A stretch of 64,000 bases of DNA, from contig NZ_AP024233.1 in assembly GCF_025998535.1 (NCBI RefSeq), positions 1,649,219-1,713,218 on the forward strand, written 5' to 3'. Origin of the DNA: Desulfolithobacter dissulfuricans (GTDB lineage Bacteria > Desulfobacterota > Desulfobulbia > Desulfobulbales > Desulfobulbaceae). A program made the translations under genes and the position numbers. The notes under the pieces were generated by a model. It saw only the letters and a program-made list of their open reading frames with translations. It ran no database searches and was not told where the DNA came from. Below are positions 62,813-64,000 of this stretch, in pieces; within the stretch, counting starts at the first letter, position 1, and each line of letters begins with the position of its first letter.

Positions 62813-63619
62813 ATGACTTGGAAAAACAAAACCCGACCAAACCCTCTGGCCGGGGTGATCACGAGCGGTGACGGGCCTGCCCGAAGAGCTGCCGAACTGG
62901 CCGCCCGACTGGACGTCCCGCTCCTCGCCCATCCGCCTGCTGATTCCCTGGTCGTGCGGGTTGGAGCGAACCATCTGGAGCTGGTTCATTGCCAGCCGCA
63001 TGGTGATCTGGCCGTACGGGTGGAATTTGTCCTGGGAGCGGCGGGATACCGGAGGCAGAAAGGTGGCCGGGAGATGCTGCTGCGGGCTGTGGGCGCCAGG
63101 AAGGGCGAGCGGCCGGATGTCCTGGACGGAACCGGCGGCCTGGGCCGGGACAGCTTTGTCCTGGCTCAAGCCGGCTGCCGGGTGCAGCTGTTCGAACGTC
63201 ATCCGGTGCTGGCCCTGCTCCTCGAAGACGGCCTGCGCCGGGCGGCGGACAGCCCGGAAACCAAGGCCGCGGCGGAACGGATCACCCTGCACGGCCAGGA
63301 TGTCCTGGAATACCTGAAAGTACCGGGGCCGGACCTGAGGGAGAAGACCCCGGTCATCTATCTGGACCCCATGTATCCAGGACGAGACAAGGCGGCCAAG
63401 GCCAAAAAGGAGCTGCAACTCCTCCAGCTCCTGCTGGGCGATTCACAGAACCGGGAACATGAGGAAGCGATCCTGCTGGAGGCCGCCCTCCAGGCGGCCG
63501 GAAAGCGGGTCGTGGTCAAGCGGCCGCGCAGGGGACCCTTCCTGGGCAGGCAGAAACCCTCCTACTGCCTGGAGGGCCGCTCTACCCGGTTCGACATCTA
63601 CCTCACCAGAGGGCGTTGA
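62813..63619 (+). CDS. rsmJ: 16S rRNA (guanine1516-N2)-methyltransferase
   Basis: RsmJ methylates G1516 of 16S rRNA. The 268-residue protein has the SAM-binding motif VLDGTGGLGRDSFVLA and the catalytic-type DPMYPGRDKAAKAKKELQLL, both highly characteristic. It is divergent from kdsB across 127 bases and converges with the aminotransferase gene at the right edge. Identity with RsmJ rests on these motifs. Confidence 0.92.
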   Translation: MTWKNKTRPNPLAGVITSGDGPARRAAELAARLDVPLLAHPPADSLVVRVGANHLELVHCQPHGDLAVRVEFVLGAAGYRRQKGGREMLLRAVGARKGERPDVLDGTGGLGRDSFVLAQAGCRVQLFERHPVLALLLEDGLRRAADSPETKAAAERITLHGQDVLEYLKVPGPDLREKTPVIYLDPMYPGRDKAAKAKKELQLLQLLLGDSQNREHEEAILLEAALQAAGKRVVVKRPRRGPFLGRQKPSYCLEGRSTRFDIYLTRGR

Positions 63620-63664
63620 AAAACCCGGCTCTGTCCCGGCCGGACGGCAGCCGGCAAGGCCTGT

Positions 63665-64000
63665 TTACAAGGCGGCAGCCTTGGCCAGAGCAGCGGTGAT
63701 GGTATCGAGCTGCTCGTTTTTCATCTTCACCGGTATCTGGTAGACCAGGGTCCGGGACATCAGCTCCGCCGACTTCGGCAGGGCCTCGGGATCATAGATC
63801 ACCCGCCGTTTTCCCTCCAGGCTGAAGGGCCAGCCGTTGTGGCAGAGGGTGGAACCGGCCATGAGATGCTCCCACTTGGGGTAGAAATGCCAGGTGTTCT
63901 CGCCAAAGGCGATGGCCCCGGCTCCGTTGTCCCGCAGCACCTGGTTCACGGCCGCGGCCTGCTCTGCACTCTCCAGCATGAAGGCCAGAAAGGTGGCCGA
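63665..64000 (-). CDS. C-terminal part of a DegT/DnrJ-type PLP aminotransferase
   Basis: Only the last 112 or so residues lie in the window. They show GENTWHFYPKWEHL, GKRRVIYDPEALPKSAELMSRTL and a C-terminal helix KNEQLDTITAALAKAA, the usual close of sugar aminotransferases. Its place beside kdsB recalls KdnA, the 8-amino-3,8-dideoxy-Kdo transaminase of Shewanella, but the key PLP residues are outside the window, so this is only a possibility. Confidence 0.65.
   Translation of the reverse strand, partial: SATFLAFMLESAEQAAAVNQVLRDNGAGAIAFGENTWHFYPKWEHLMAGSTLCHNGWPFSLEGKRRVIYDPEALPKSAELMSRTLVYQIPVKMKNEQLDTITAALAKAAAL

Overview
The window is GC-rich bacterial chromosome with dense genes, short overlaps and long single-strand operons. 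Gene content points to an anaerobic, diderm member of the Desulfobacterota, perhaps Desulfobulbales-like. The pointers are LPS export and Kdo genes, an Mla/Pqi-type lipid transporter, a rubredoxin, a DUF166-like protein, a spore-photolyase-like radical SAM enzyme, many multi-domain kinases and an EndoQ-type nuclease. This placement is inference: no rRNA or lineage-diagnostic metabolic gene is present. I see no tRNA, rRNA, CRISPR array, prophage or IS transposase. The one clear mobile element is a group II intron.

Layout. 1-7.6 kb: a ParE-like topoisomerase subunit running off the left edge, a frame-broken thiD, a frame-broken MscS-type channel gene, a cysteine-rich mini-protein with cutA, and the coaX-ldcA-membrane protein operon. 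7.6-9.7 kb: a group II intron inserted just behind the ycaO terminator. 9.7-16.5 kb (minus strand): yejA-like binding protein, response-regulator kinase, tsaE, EAL-HDOD protein and YcaO-TPR protein. 16.7-18.6 kb: leuC-leuD. 18.6-22.7 kb (minus): DnaJ/CbpA, SSB, SPL-type radical SAM, a long palindromic element and a GT2 glycosyltransferase. 22.9-27.4 kb: RNase G, M23 peptidase and LptF with an extra zinc module. 27.4-30.5 kb: DUF166-like protein, a repeat-bearing spacer, Nnr and a CBS protein.

30.6-42.4 kb is one long minus-strand series: rplU-rpmA, obgE-proB-proA-nadD, a 1112-residue EndoQ-UvrD fusion, a BarA-like hybrid kinase and a REC-PAS-GGDEF diguanylate cyclase. 42.6-49.6 kb (plus): rubredoxin, a SYLF protein, CBS plus ArsB/NhaD permease, and an Mla-like operon (permease, ATPase, MCE protein, PqiC-like lipoprotein). 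49.6-58.3 kb (minus): two hybrid kinases flanking a receiver protein, a C-terminal J-domain protein and a heterodimeric ABC exporter. 58.5-64 kb: mdh with a CofD/YvcK-like protein, kdsB, rsmJ, and the C-terminus of a DegT-type aminotransferase at the right edge.

Seven single-base frame breaks, all -1 and all in runs of four or more G or C, affect thiD (2), the MscS gene (1), tsaE (2), an ABC exporter gene (1) and kdsB (1). Because tsaE and kdsB are normally indispensable, the pattern looks like homopolymer under-calling in the assembly rather than gene decay. The most distinctive biology is the EndoQ-UvrD fusion, the LptF-zinc module fusion, the intron placement, the asymmetric exporter in a signalling/J-protein operon, and two families of structured intergenic repeats.
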